A stretch of 9,791 nt of DNA from an uncultured Oscillospiraceae bacterium (lineage in GTDB: Bacteria > Bacillota > Clostridia > Oscillospirales > Ruminococcaceae), in NCBI GenBank assembly GCA_900552945.1, contig USBI01000057.1:1-9791 (forward strand), given 5' to 3'. The notes below the pieces were generated by a model, which was not told where the DNA came from, ran no database searches, and saw nothing but the letters and a program-made list of their open reading frames with translations. This document shows positions 1-6,019 of this stretch, one piece after another. The translations under genes and the position numbers were made by a program. Every line of letters starts with the position of its first letter. Positions within the stretch are counted from its first letter, which is position 1.

Positions 1-214
1 TGATGATCCCCCAAAGGGAGACGATGACCGACACGACAATAACCGGGTTCATGACTGCTTTGAAAAGCGCGTCACCGAACGCCGCCCATGTGGTCATATC
101 CTCCCACTGAAGCCCGAGCCCGGCGAGGATAGGCGCTACAATAGCAACCGCCACCTGTGCCCAGAACACCGGGTTTTTCACCCTGACTTTCCAGCGCGCG
201 GGTGTTGAAAACAA
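1..214 (-). CDS. Phage holin, phi-LC3 family (3' end outside window)
   Basis: Small membrane protein that, in this phage family, makes holes in the host membrane so that the endolysin can reach the cell wall. The 71 visible residues contain the family signature RWKVRVKNPVFW (about residues 7-18), a hydrophobic helix (about 19-33, AQVAVAIVAPILAGL), a short amphipathic stretch with QWEDMTTW, and a second hydrophobic segment ending VSVIVSLWGII. In this family the next residues are usually NDPTT, and the window ends exactly there. No ATG lies upstream of the homology in the open frame. I chose TTG at 214 because GGAG (220-223) lies 5 bases before it; the start is uncertain. The frame stays open and very Arg/Lys-rich upstream, so the true N-terminus may be rearranged. 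No other phage gene is visible on the right, so this is probably the edge of a prophage or a remnant. Confidence 0.8.
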   Translation of the reverse strand, partial: MFSTPARWKVRVKNPVFWAQVAVAIVAPILAGLGLQWEDMTTWAAFGDALFKAVMNPVIVVSVIVSLWGII

Positions 215-319
215 GAGCGCTCCGCGGCGTTTGTTTCTCAAGCGGTTTTGACGTCTCCGGAAGGCCAGCGCCTTTTTATGGCGCTGGGCGGATGTGTTGA
301 ACCTGTGGCATTACCTGGT

Positions 320-360
320 AAAATCGCAGCTGTATATTGCGGCTGCGATTTTCTTTTTTA
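320..360 (+). terminator. Rho-independent terminator, plus-facing
   Basis: A perfect 11-bp stem (AAAATCGCAGC 320-330 with GCTGCGATTTT 342-352) and an 11-base loop are followed by CTTTTTTA, giving a clear T-tract on the plus strand. The opposite direction has only TTTT then ACC, so plus is the favoured direction. No plus-strand gene is visible upstream in the window, so the transcript it ends must start to the left of the window or be an RNA antisense to the holin. Confidence 0.75.
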
Positions 361-370
361 GTGGTAGTTG

Positions 371-389
371 TTCCTTTGAGGTAAAGGAA
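371..389. repeat. 7-bp inverted repeat, possible operator or weak terminator
   Basis: TTCCTTT (371-377) and AAAGGAA (383-389) form a perfect inverted repeat with a 5-base spacer, followed by TGTTG and seven T. It lies about 35 bp upstream of the putative sigma promoter. It could be a second, weak terminator behind the one at 320-360 or a protein-binding site; the sequence does not decide. Confidence 0.35.
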
Positions 390-423
390 TGTTGTTTTTT
401 TCTCTTTCAAAAACGTTCATTGG

Positions 424-453
424 ATTAAAACCTTTTTCGCTGTTTTCCTGTCT
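424..453 (+). promoter_or_regulatory. Putative ECF-type promoter of the sORF-sigma operon
   Basis: ATTAAAACCT (424-433), 13 bases, then CCTGTCT (447-453). Read as an ECF promoter, this is TAAAAC (426-431), 17 bp, TGTCT. It resembles the Bacillus ECF pattern TGAAAC-N16/17-CGTCTA. The same two blocks with the same 13-bp spacing occur at 2311-2340 before the lipoprotein gene and were not noticed elsewhere in the window. Expected transcription start is near 460, about 40 bases before the small ORF. That the sigma factor itself reads this site is inference. Confidence 0.6.
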
Positions 454-498
454 TATGGAAGAAAGCAGCCGTGACGGAGGCAGAAAGAAGGTGAAAGG

Positions 499-633
499 AT
501 GAAACGTGAGTATCCGTTCATGCAGTGGTTCCTTGCGCTGCTCAAAAAAGAGCGTGCGGAAATGGACACGGACAAAAAGAAGATGTATACTGTATATCGG
601 TCAATCAAACGAAAGGAAAGGGAAACAAAATGA
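499..633 (+). CDS. 44-aa small protein, translationally coupled to the sigma factor
   Basis: Not recognised. The frame runs from ATG 499 to TGA 631-633 and encodes 44 residues. It begins MKREYPFMQWFLALLKKE, a short hydrophobic/aromatic patch (residues 5-15), and then becomes highly charged and Lys/Arg-rich to the end (RSIKRKERETK). AAGAAGG (485-491) lies 7 bases before the start, a good ribosome binding site. The stop overlaps the sigma-factor ATG as ATGA (630-633), the classical sign of translational coupling, and a predicted promoter lies just upstream. No signal peptide or full transmembrane helix is visible; the N-terminal part could be an amphipathic helix touching the membrane or a partner protein. 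A role in controlling the sigma factor is a guess from position only. It might instead act only as a leader that loads ribosomes for the next gene. Confidence 0.6.
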   Translation: MKREYPFMQWFLALLKKERAEMDTDKKKMYTVYRSIKRKERETK

Positions 634-2252
634 ACATTGCATCTGCTGTAAAGGCGGCGCAAAACGGGGAAGAAGCGGGCTTTTCGTTCCTTTACCGCGC
701 CACCTGGCGGGATAAATACTACATCGCCTTAAAATATATGGGCAATGACGCGGACGCGCAGGACGTGCTTCAGGAGGCTTACGCCAAGGCGTTCCGGAAG
801 CTGGACGCGCTGGAAGACCCGGAAAAGTTCCCCGCGTGGTTGGGGCGAATCGTCGCCAACACCGCGAAGAACGCGCTGGAAAAAAAGCGCCCCACGCCGT
901 TTACCGAACTGGAATGGGAGGAGGACGGCTCCTCCCCTGTGGATGATTTGGAAGAGGACGCGGTGGAAGCTCAGCCGGAACTGGCCATCTCCAGAAAAGA
1001 GACCAAAGAGCTGGTGCGGGAGCTCATCGGCAGCCTTTCGGATGAACAGCGCATCTGTGTGCTCTTGTTTTATCTGGAGGGGCAGAGCGTCCGGGAGATT
1101 GCCGAGGCGCTTGACTGTTCGGAAAATACGGTCAAATCCCGTTTGAATTACGGGCGCAAGGCGATTCGGAAACAGGTGGAACAGCTGCAAAAACGCGGCT
1201 ATCTGCTGGGTGCGGCGCCTATGCCGCTTCTGTTGCGTCTGCTCCGGAACGAACAGACCTTCCCGGAATTTTCGCAGGCCGCCGAATCGGCAATGCAGGC
1301 GAGCGGTTCTCAGGCGAGCGGCTCTCAAGCGAGCGGCTCTCAAGCGAGCGGCTCTCAAGCGAGCAGTTCTCAGGCGAGCGGTTCTCAGGCGAGCGGTCCT
1401 CAGACGAGCAGTTCTCAGGCGAGCGGTCCTCAGGCGAGCGGTTCCCAGACGAACGGTTCTGCGGCGGGTTCGCATGGGCTGGGCGCCACTGTCAAGGAAA
1501 CCGCAAAACAAACGCTGATGCAGACCGCGCTCGGCAAAACGTTGGCTTCGGTGGTGGCAGCGGTCATCGTCGGCACCGCTGTGGGCGGAGCCGTCATCTG
1601 GAACAACAGCCGCCAGCCGGATGAGTCGGCTCCCTCCGCTTCGGCTTCGCAGACCGACAGCAGCGACGCCGCTCAGAACGATTCCTCTTCGGAGCAGAGT
1701 TCCTCCCAGCAGGAGGATGCTTCTCAAACTGAGGAGAATCCGTCGGCCGGCCTGGGCGAGAAATACAAACAGGCGCTTGCGGCGGTCACCTCCAAACAGC
1801 CGGGATATGATTTTTCCGCCCAGCTGGCGCCTTATACGGCGGACGGCAGCTACCGTTACGCTTTGTATGATATCGATTCCGACACAGTGCCGGAACTTCT
1901 GGTGAGCACCGACGCCGGCGAGGTCGGTTACAGCGTTGTGTTCACCTGCGCGGACGGTGCACAGCCGGTCCTGCTGAAGGGCGGTCTGTACGAAAACGGC
2001 GAAGGCACATCCTACACCGGGCTGGTCGTCCCGAAAGAGGGAACAGGGCTGTACAGCGTTGAGCTTTCCCGCGCGAACGGTCAAGAAAAGGTCTACCCGG
2101 TGAACATTGTCTCCGGTGAGATTAAAGTGGATGGCTCACCCGCTTACAGCTTTACCTTAGGGGATGCCGATGCGCAGGCATTTGGCGCCGCGCACGAATC
2201 GCTCACCTGGTACGAGAGCACCGACACCGCCGCGCTTGACGCGCTTGATTAA
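630..2252 (+). CDS. Membrane-tethered ECF-type sigma factor with extracytoplasmic C-terminal domain
   Basis: A 540-residue fusion. Residues about 18-87 are sigma-70 region 2 (AQDVLQEAYAKAFRKLDAL, then FPAWLGRIVANTAKN). Residues about 124-182 are region 4, with the helix-turn-helix VREIAEALDCSENTVKSRL. A hydrophobic stretch, YLLGAAPMPLLLRLLRNE, follows (191-208). Next come eleven QASGS-like pentapeptides (223-277), one transmembrane helix (about 304-324), a Ser/Gln/Glu-rich stalk (330-373) and a C-terminal domain of about 165 residues. That domain carries YDIDSDTVPELLV (413-425), resembling the D-D-PELLV repeats common in secreted Firmicutes proteins. Inferred topology is DNA-binding part inside, C-terminus outside. 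ECF sigma factors usually stop at about 200 residues, so this protein may carry its own sensor/anti-sigma module; release would need proteolysis, or it may act while tethered. Start: ATG 630 with AAAGGAAAGGG (613-622), overlapping the small ORF. An upstream start (525) was rejected because it lacks homology and overlaps the small ORF fully. Confidence 0.9.
   Translation: MNIASAVKAAQNGEEAGFSFLYRATWRDKYYIALKYMGNDADAQDVLQEAYAKAFRKLDALEDPEKFPAWLGRIVANTAKNALEKKRPTPFTELEWEEDGSSPVDDLEEDAVEAQPELAISRKETKELVRELIGSLSDEQRICVLLFYLEGQSVREIAEALDCSENTVKSRLNYGRKAIRKQVEQLQKRGYLLGAAPMPLLLRLLRNEQTFPEFSQAAESAMQASGSQASGSQASGSQASGSQASSSQASGSQASGPQTSSSQASGPQASGSQTNGSAAGSHGLGATVKETAKQTLMQTALGKTLASVVAAVIVGTAVGGAVIWNNSRQPDESAPSASASQTDSSDAAQNDSSSEQSSSQQEDASQTEENPSAGLGEKYKQALAAVTSKQPGYDFSAQLAPYTADGSYRYALYDIDSDTVPELLVSTDAGEVGYSVVFTCADGAQPVLLKGGLYENGEGTSYTGLVVPKEGTGLYSVELSRANGQEKVYPVNIVSGEIKVDGSPAYSFTLGDADAQAFGAAHESLTWYESTDTAALDALD
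1296..1460 (+). repeat. 15-bp tandem repeat, 11 units, encoding QASGS linker
   Basis: Eleven tandem 15-bp units with the pattern CARGCGAGCGGYTCT encode QASGS and variants (QASSS, QASGP, QTSSS, QTNGS). Units 3 and 4 are identical and units 1 and 6 are identical, while the last units are more diverged, as expected from slippage or unequal exchange. The unit is in frame, so copy-number change lengthens or shortens the linker by five residues without breaking the gene. The linker lies on the cytoplasmic side, between region 4 and the transmembrane helix. Confidence 0.95.
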
Positions 2253-2278
2253 ATCCGGACGGGAGCGGGACAGGGCCT

Positions 2279-2308
2279 TTGAAAAATTTTTTTAAAAAAT
2301 TTTTTCAA
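2279..2308. terminator. AT-only palindrome, possible weak terminator or UP element
   Basis: The stretch reads G-A5-T7-A6-T6-C flanked by TT and AA, so it folds back on itself almost perfectly (about 14 pairs with one extra base). It lies 26 bp after the sigma stop codon and ends directly before the putative lipoprotein promoter. It has T-runs in both directions but no GC-rich stem, so it would be an unusual terminator. It may instead be curved DNA or an UP element supporting the promoter at 2311. Confidence 0.4.
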
Positions 2309-2310
2309 AA

Positions 2311-2341
2311 ATTAAAACCTGTTTTGAAATCGACCTGTCTA
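2311..2341 (+). promoter_or_regulatory. Putative ECF-type promoter of the lipoprotein gene
   Basis: ATTAAAACCT (2311-2320), 13 bases, CCTGTCT (2334-2340), matching block for block and base for base in spacing the site at 424-453. As an ECF promoter: TAAAAC (2313-2318), 17 bp, TGTCTA (2336-2341). The predicted transcript starts near 2349, about 64 bases before the ATG. The 13 bases between the blocks are different in the two sites, which argues that the two blocks are functionally conserved rather than one piece of duplicated DNA. Confidence 0.65.
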
Positions 2342-2412
2342 TCTGGTGAAAACACCGGAAAACGGCTGTTTGAGCCGCCGGGAAAACCACTTGAAGAAAG
2401 GAACTGAATACC

Positions 2413-3405
2413 ATGAAAATGAGAGCTTTGAACTATTTTGCTGTTTTATTTGCCGCCGCGGTGATGGCGCTTTCCTTCACCGCCTGCGGGCAGAGCGGGG
2501 AGGAGGTTTCCAAAGAGGAGAGCAGCTCTTCCACCACCCAAACGGAAGACAGCTCGCAGCAGAGCGAGGAGCCGGAGTCCATCGACCGCAAGGTGACGGT
2601 CACCGACGTGACCATTACCCCCATTCAGGTGTATTCCGCCAGTGTGGACAGCTACGACCCGGATAACGGCTATGTCATCGAAGCGACCGTTTCCAACAAA
2701 AACGATGTTTCCTGTGACGTGTACCCCACCTTCTCCATCACCCTGACCAGCCAGGATGATTACGGCGCTTCTCAGACCAGAGAGATGCTGCTTTTTAACT
2801 CCGACCTGATTTCCAGCCCGTACAGCCCGGACATCAACTACCGCGGTGATACAGCGCTCGCGCCGGTCGGCATCGCCCCGAACGAGACCAAGACCGTTCG
2901 GTATTACGTCGGCACCAACAGTACTGCGCCGCTGGTCGTGGCCGAATTGGACGGGGGAAGGTATGATGAACCCGAAAACCTGTACGGCACCGAAAATTAC
3001 TCGATTGACGGAATCAAGCTGGAAGGCATTGGGGTCAAAGAAGCGGAACAGGTTTATCTTCCCGCGGATGAATGGAGCGCAGACGCTCATCTGGAAGCGG
3101 TGGATTTCTCCGCTCCCGGCCTTGCCGCCTACGGAAATGTGCTGACCGGAACCATTCAGAACAACACCGCGGACCGTTGGGAAGAGGGCTACGCTCAGTT
3201 TGACCTTGCGGTCAACGGGCAGACCTTCAACGCCATGGCGGTCAAAAAGACCTACCAGACCTTTTCTTTTGTGGATGTGGACGGCTCCGTTGCCCTTCAC
3301 GAAGGGGACTTTTCCTCTTCGGAAAGCGTGGCCACTTCCGAAAGTCCGAATTTTGAGGTAACGCTCACCCCGGCTCTGTTAGCTTATACGCCGGACGAGG
3401 AGTAA
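2413..3405 (+). CDS. Lipoprotein of unknown function, likely member of the sigma regulon
   Basis: A 330-residue surface lipoprotein. Residues 1-24 form a signal peptide (MKMR, hydrophobic 5-22) ending in SFTAC with the lipidation cysteine at 25; Phe at -3 is a little unusual for a lipobox. A Ser/Thr/Gln/Glu-rich stalk (about 27-56) follows, then a probable beta-rich region of two parts (about 58-185 and 196-330). The first part looks like the Ig-like folds (DUF4352/DUF5067 type) of Firmicutes lipoproteins: EATVSNKNDVSCDVYPTF and APNETKTVRYYV. The second has GTIQNNTADRWEEGYAQFDL. No catalytic motif is visible. The RBS (AAAGGA, 2397-2402) lies 10 bases before ATG 2413; ATG 2419 is an alternative. 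It lies 160 bp behind the sigma gene with its own copy of the shared promoter motif, and its stalk resembles that of the sigma protein. A role as ligand, sensor partner or protective factor is inference. Confidence 0.85.
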   Translation: MKMRALNYFAVLFAAAVMALSFTACGQSGEEVSKEESSSSTTQTEDSSQQSEEPESIDRKVTVTDVTITPIQVYSASVDSYDPDNGYVIEATVSNKNDVSCDVYPTFSITLTSQDDYGASQTREMLLFNSDLISSPYSPDINYRGDTALAPVGIAPNETKTVRYYVGTNSTAPLVVAELDGGRYDEPENLYGTENYSIDGIKLEGIGVKEAEQVYLPADEWSADAHLEAVDFSAPGLAAYGNVLTGTIQNNTADRWEEGYAQFDLAVNGQTFNAMAVKKTYQTFSFVDVDGSVALHEGDFSSSESVATSESPNFEVTLTPALLAYTPDEE

Positions 3406-3438
3406 AGGCCGGGCAAAAAAGCCGAATCGTATCAAAAC

Positions 3439-3480
3439 CAAGGCGCCACCGCGGTATAAACGGTGGCGCCTTGTTCTGTC
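3439..3480 (+). terminator. Terminator behind the lipoprotein gene
   Basis: A 13-bp GC-rich stem (CAAGGCGCCACCG 3439-3451 with CGGTGGCGCCTTG 3461-3473), a 9-base loop, then TTCTGTCTGG. The stem is very stable but the T-tract is weak, so ending may be partial. It lies 34 bases after the lipoprotein stop codon. Confidence 0.65.
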
Positions 3481-3594
3481 TGGTTGCCTTTATTGGTTGA
3501 CCCACTTCAAAGCCCTTTTTAAAAATAATCTGCGCCGCGGACCAGGCAAAGGCCCCGACCGGTGACAGCTGTTATTTTGCCGCTTGCGGCAGTA

Positions 3595-3627
3595 AAAAAG
3601 GAGAGTGCCGAAAGCACTCTCCTTTTT
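3595..3627 (-). terminator. Bidirectional terminator behind cdd
   Basis: A perfect 14-bp stem (AAAAAGGAGAGTGC 3595-3608 with GCACTCTCCTTTTT 3614-3627) and a 5-base loop. On the minus strand the stem ends in TTTTTT and lies 32 bases after the cytidine deaminase stop. Because the stem itself carries A and T runs at its ends, it should also stop plus-strand transcripts that pass the hairpin at 3439. A small adjacent hairpin (TGCCGC/GCGGCA, 3578-3591) lies beside it. Confidence 0.85.
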
Positions 3628-3658
3628 GTGTTTATCTCTTGCGTACAGCGAAGCCTTT

Positions 3659-4036
3659 TTAATCCTCCCAGCGTTCAGGGAGAAGCTCATCCAGTGTCGC
3701 GACCCTGTTTTTGAGCAGAATCTCACAGCGGAGGTTTTCATGGTTGATCTGGTAGAGGAATTCCCGGCAGCGGCCGCACGGAGGCACAACACCCACCCCG
3801 TCACAGACCGCCGCCAGCTTGACGACGCGGCTTTCGCCGGCGGTGATCATGGCGGCAATGGCGGCGTGCTCGGCACAGAAGCCCATCGAACAGGGAACAT
3901 CGATGCACACGCCGGTGTACACATTGCCCCCTTCGGTGAGGATGGCGGCGGCAACTTCGCCCGCCGTGGCGTCTTCGGTCAGCCGGCGCGGGTTCAAAGC
4001 CTGTTGTGCAATCTTTTTTAACGCCTCAAAGGTCAT
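3659..4036 (-). CDS. cdd: Cytidine deaminase (zinc-dependent)
   Basis: Converts cytidine/deoxycytidine to uridine/deoxyuridine in pyrimidine salvage, in the cytoplasm. With the start used here it has 125 residues, normal for the homotetrameric bacterial class. The zinc and catalytic motif CAEHAAI (Cys54, catalytic Glu56) and the second motif PPCGRCREF (Cys87 and Cys90) are both present, along with [13 protein letters not shown] before the first motif. Start: ATG 4036 overlaps the stop of the upstream hydrolase as ATGA; an in-frame ATG at 4045 would add MAF but would have no properly spaced ribosome site. The gene is the last in the GH63-cdd operon and ends before the hairpin at 3595-3627. Some family members act on blasticidin-like nucleosides, but nothing here points to that in particular. 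Confidence 0.93.
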   Translation of the reverse strand: MTFEALKKIAQQALNPRRLTEDATAGEVAAAILTEGGNVYTGVCIDVPCSMGFCAEHAAIAAMITAGESRVVKLAAVCDGVGVVPPCGRCREFLYQINHENLRCEILLKNRVATLDELLPERWED

Positions 4037-5898
4037 GAAAGCCATCTTCTTTCTTCAAACGGTCCGGGGGGGCAGCTGTTCTGCCCGTCGTAATACCCGT
4101 TTTCATACAGGGCGATGAAGGAAAGCAGACCGCCCCAGTGGTAAAACTTGTCGCTGCGCTCCGAGTTGCAGCCTTCGCCGATGTCCGGGTCGTAATTTTC
4201 GTGAACGTGCCCTTTTTCCAGCCATTCTTTTAAGATCAGGTTGACCGATTTTTCCGCAAGGTCCTTCTGCGCGTCCTCACAGCTGTACTGCCGGATCGCC
4301 ATGTAAGCGAGGAAATTCATCGGCGCCCAGATGCGTCCCCGCCAGTAGGTCTGTTCCGGGAAAGCCGGGTCGTTGCGCGCGATGGAGGGAAGGATGTATT
4401 CCCCGAAAAATTCCTTTTCGTTGTAGAAGTGTTCGTCGATCATCCGGCGCGCCCGTTTTTCGCCCACTTTGGAGCTGAACAGCGCGTGGAAGTGGAAGGG
4501 GGAAAGACGGTACTCAAATTCCCCTGTGTCTTCCCGGCGGTTTAAGTACATGCCAAAATCCTCGTCCCAAAGCTGTTCCATCCGCTCTTCCATCTCTTCC
4601 GCGCGGGCCTTGAGCGCCTGCTCCTTGTCGGTGTGCCCAAGAATTCCGGCGATCTCGGCAAGGCATTTGCAGTCCTCAATGTACATGCCCACCAGACCGA
4701 CGTCTTCTAACAGGATGATGTTGCGTTCTTCGTCGAAGGGGATGTCGTCGTACATGGGGGAGTTGTCCAGCCCGGACTCATACGCCGCGCCCAGCCGTTC
4801 GTGCACGCCGAATTTTTCCAAGTCGTGCCCGGTGATCATCTCATACGGGTCGCTTCCCCAAGCGAGCAGGCCGTTTTTGGTGGAACGGTGGTCGATGAAC
4901 CACTGGTTCCAGCGGACAAGGTCGTCGTAAATTTCTTCCAAGAACCATTTGTCGCCGTATTTTTTGTACATCATCAGCGCGACCATGGAACCGACCGGCG
5001 GCTGAGAGCGGTCAAAGCTCTTGAAGTTGTTCTGGCAGGCGTAATTCGGCACGAAGCCGGCGTCGGTAATGGTTTTGGTGATGGCGATGGCGTTGCAGTA
5101 GGCAAGCTTTTTGTTGTCGATCGACTGCATCAGGGCCGCGAAATAGGTGTCCCAGCAGAAGAGAACGTAACCGCCCCACTGGTTGTTCCAGATGCGGCTG
5201 ACCGTCGTCATGGGGGTGTCGTCCTGCGGGTTGTAGATGGTGTCCCACGCCTGGCAGGTCTGCATGGCGTTGTAGGCTTCGGCAAGAGGACCATACTTCG
5301 CCTTGTTCGCTTCCCATTTTCTGCGGTTTGTTTCAATGACCTGTTTGATCTCCTCCACGCTGCGCTTTTTCCCGGTGCTGATGCCGATCTCGCCGCTTAA
5401 GTCGGCCGCGAGGAACGGGGTGGTGCAGTTGACGAACAGTTCCCCGTTGTGCGGGCTCGTCAAAAAGACCCGCACCTCTTTTTTGCCGCCCTTTAACAGA
5501 AGCGTCTCGCCGTCTTTTTCCACGGTGGCGCCCTTGTTCCAGAGGCTCACCCCGCTGACGATGAGGGAGGAGCACTTCATCGGCTGGCGTTCAGGCGTGA
5601 CGAGCATGACCAGGTCGTCCCCGTCCAGCGCGGTCTTAACGTTGATGGTGTTTTCCAGCCAGTCGAGCCGCACTTCGGTGAAGGAGTTGTCGTAAGCGTG
5701 CGCGAACGGTTTGACGATGCCTTCTTCTTCGGTCTGGCCGATCAGCGCCGTATCCAGCAGCTTTGCGCGTTTGTAATCTTTCAGTCCCAGGTTGATGCCG
5801 AAGCCTTCCGGCATCATCACATGAGAAAGAACGCTGGCGTTGTTCCAGGTCTGCCAGCCGTTCATGCAGGTTTGTTTGAGTGTTTCATATGCGGTCAC
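4033..5898 (-). CDS. GH63-type glycoside hydrolase ((alpha/alpha)6 barrel), cytoplasmic
   Basis: A 621-residue enzyme of the six-hairpin glycosidase fold, closest in motifs to bacterial GH63 (YgjK/mannosylglycerate-hydrolase type), which hydrolyse alpha-linked glucosides or mannosyl compounds with inversion. An N-terminal beta-rich domain (about 1-180) is followed by the catalytic barrel (about 200-605): WDTYFAAL (249-256), [22 protein letters not shown] (374-385, Asp378 the likely general acid), [15 protein letters not shown] (516-530) and [13 protein letters not shown] (564-576, Glu567 the likely general base). No signal peptide is visible, so the substrate is probably a small imported oligosaccharide or glycoside. 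The start is GTG 5898, supported by AAAGGGGG seven bases upstream. It is the first gene of an operon with cdd (ATGA overlap) and is divergent from an AraC regulator that probably controls it. The exact substrate cannot be read from the sequence; no transporter lies nearby. Confidence 0.88.
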   Translation of the reverse strand: MTAYETLKQTCMNGWQTWNNASVLSHVMMPEGFGINLGLKDYKRAKLLDTALIGQTEEEGIVKPFAHAYDNSFTEVRLDWLENTINVKTALDGDDLVMLVTPERQPMKCSSLIVSGVSLWNKGATVEKDGETLLLKGGKKEVRVFLTSPHNGELFVNCTTPFLAADLSGEIGISTGKKRSVEEIKQVIETNRRKWEANKAKYGPLAEAYNAMQTCQAWDTIYNPQDDTPMTTVSRIWNNQWGGYVLFCWDTYFAALMQSIDNKKLAYCNAIAITKTITDAGFVPNYACQNNFKSFDRSQPPVGSMVALMMYKKYGDKWFLEEIYDDLVRWNQWFIDHRSTKNGLLAWGSDPYEMITGHDLEKFGVHERLGAAYESGLDNSPMYDDIPFDEERNIILLEDVGLVGMYIEDCKCLAEIAGILGHTDKEQALKARAEEMEERMEQLWDEDFGMYLNRREDTGEFEYRLSPFHFHALFSSKVGEKRARRMIDEHFYNEKEFFGEYILPSIARNDPAFPEQTYWRGRIWAPMNFLAYMAIRQYSCEDAQKDLAEKSVNLILKEWLEKGHVHENYDPDIGEGCNSERSDKFYHWGGLLSFIALYENGYYDGQNSCPPGPFEERRWLS

Positions 5899-5910
5899 AA
5901 AAATGCCCCC

Positions 5911-5940
5911 TTTACAGATAAAACGATGGAATGATATAAT
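5911..5940 (+). promoter_or_regulatory. Sigma-A-type promoter of the AraC gene
   Basis: TTTACA (5911-5916, one mismatch to TTGACA), 18 bp, TATAAT (5935-5940, perfect). It points into the AraC-type gene and gives a transcript start near 5947. On the opposite strand a TATAAT lies in the same AT-rich block but I see no good -35 for the GH63 operon, as is common for promoters that need an activator. Confidence 0.65.
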
Positions 5941-5954
5941 TATAATGTAATTAT
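5936..5954. promoter_or_regulatory. Inverted repeat in the divergent promoter region, possible operator
   Basis: ATAATTA (5936-5942), 5 bases, TAATTAT (5948-5954): a perfect 7-bp inverted repeat overlapping the -10 elements of both directions. A second short repeat, CTGGGgaaaactCCCAG (5955-5971), follows directly. Either may bind the regulator encoded next door; AraC proteins usually prefer direct repeats, so this is uncertain. Confidence 0.35.
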
Positions 5955-6019
5955 CTGGGGAAAACTCCCAGTTTTTCGTGAAAAAATACGGTGTTTTCGT
6001 AAAGGTGAGGTCTTATAAA

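Larger units (their letters stand above)
215..498. other. Gene-poor boundary region between holin and sigma cassette
   Basis: No convincing gene lies here. The stretch holds an 8-bp hairpin (CCAGCGCC 265-272 / GGCGCTGG 280-287, loop of 7), a strong plus-facing terminator (320-360), a 7-bp inverted repeat (371-389), a T-rich tract (391-408) and the putative ECF promoter (424-453) of the sigma cassette. Because the holin reads leftwards and the sigma cassette rightwards, this is where a prophage/chromosome junction would fall, but I see no integrase, tRNA or clear attachment-site repeat. Confidence 0.5.

Noticed and set aside
455..502. 15-codon ORF whose TGA overlaps the 44-aa ORF start
   Set aside because: No ribosome site precedes it, and its ATG lies directly after the predicted -10, so it would probably not be in the transcript or would be leaderless.
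729..2084. Long open frame on the minus strand, 451 codons, with RTARL repeats
   Set aside because: It lies wholly antisense to the sigma gene. Its repeats are only the other reading of the QASGS tandem repeat, and it has no domain or ribosome site.
2446..3300. 284-codon frame antisense to the lipoprotein
   Set aside because: Shadow frame caused by GC-rich codon use; the plus frame has a signal peptide, lipobox and ribosome site.
3490..3804. Minus-strand frame overlapping the end of cdd
   Set aside because: It runs through the terminator hairpin and out of frame into cdd; no homology and no ribosome site.
4801..5400. 199-codon plus frame inside the GH63 gene
   Set aside because: Antisense shadow; the minus frame carries all GH63 motifs.
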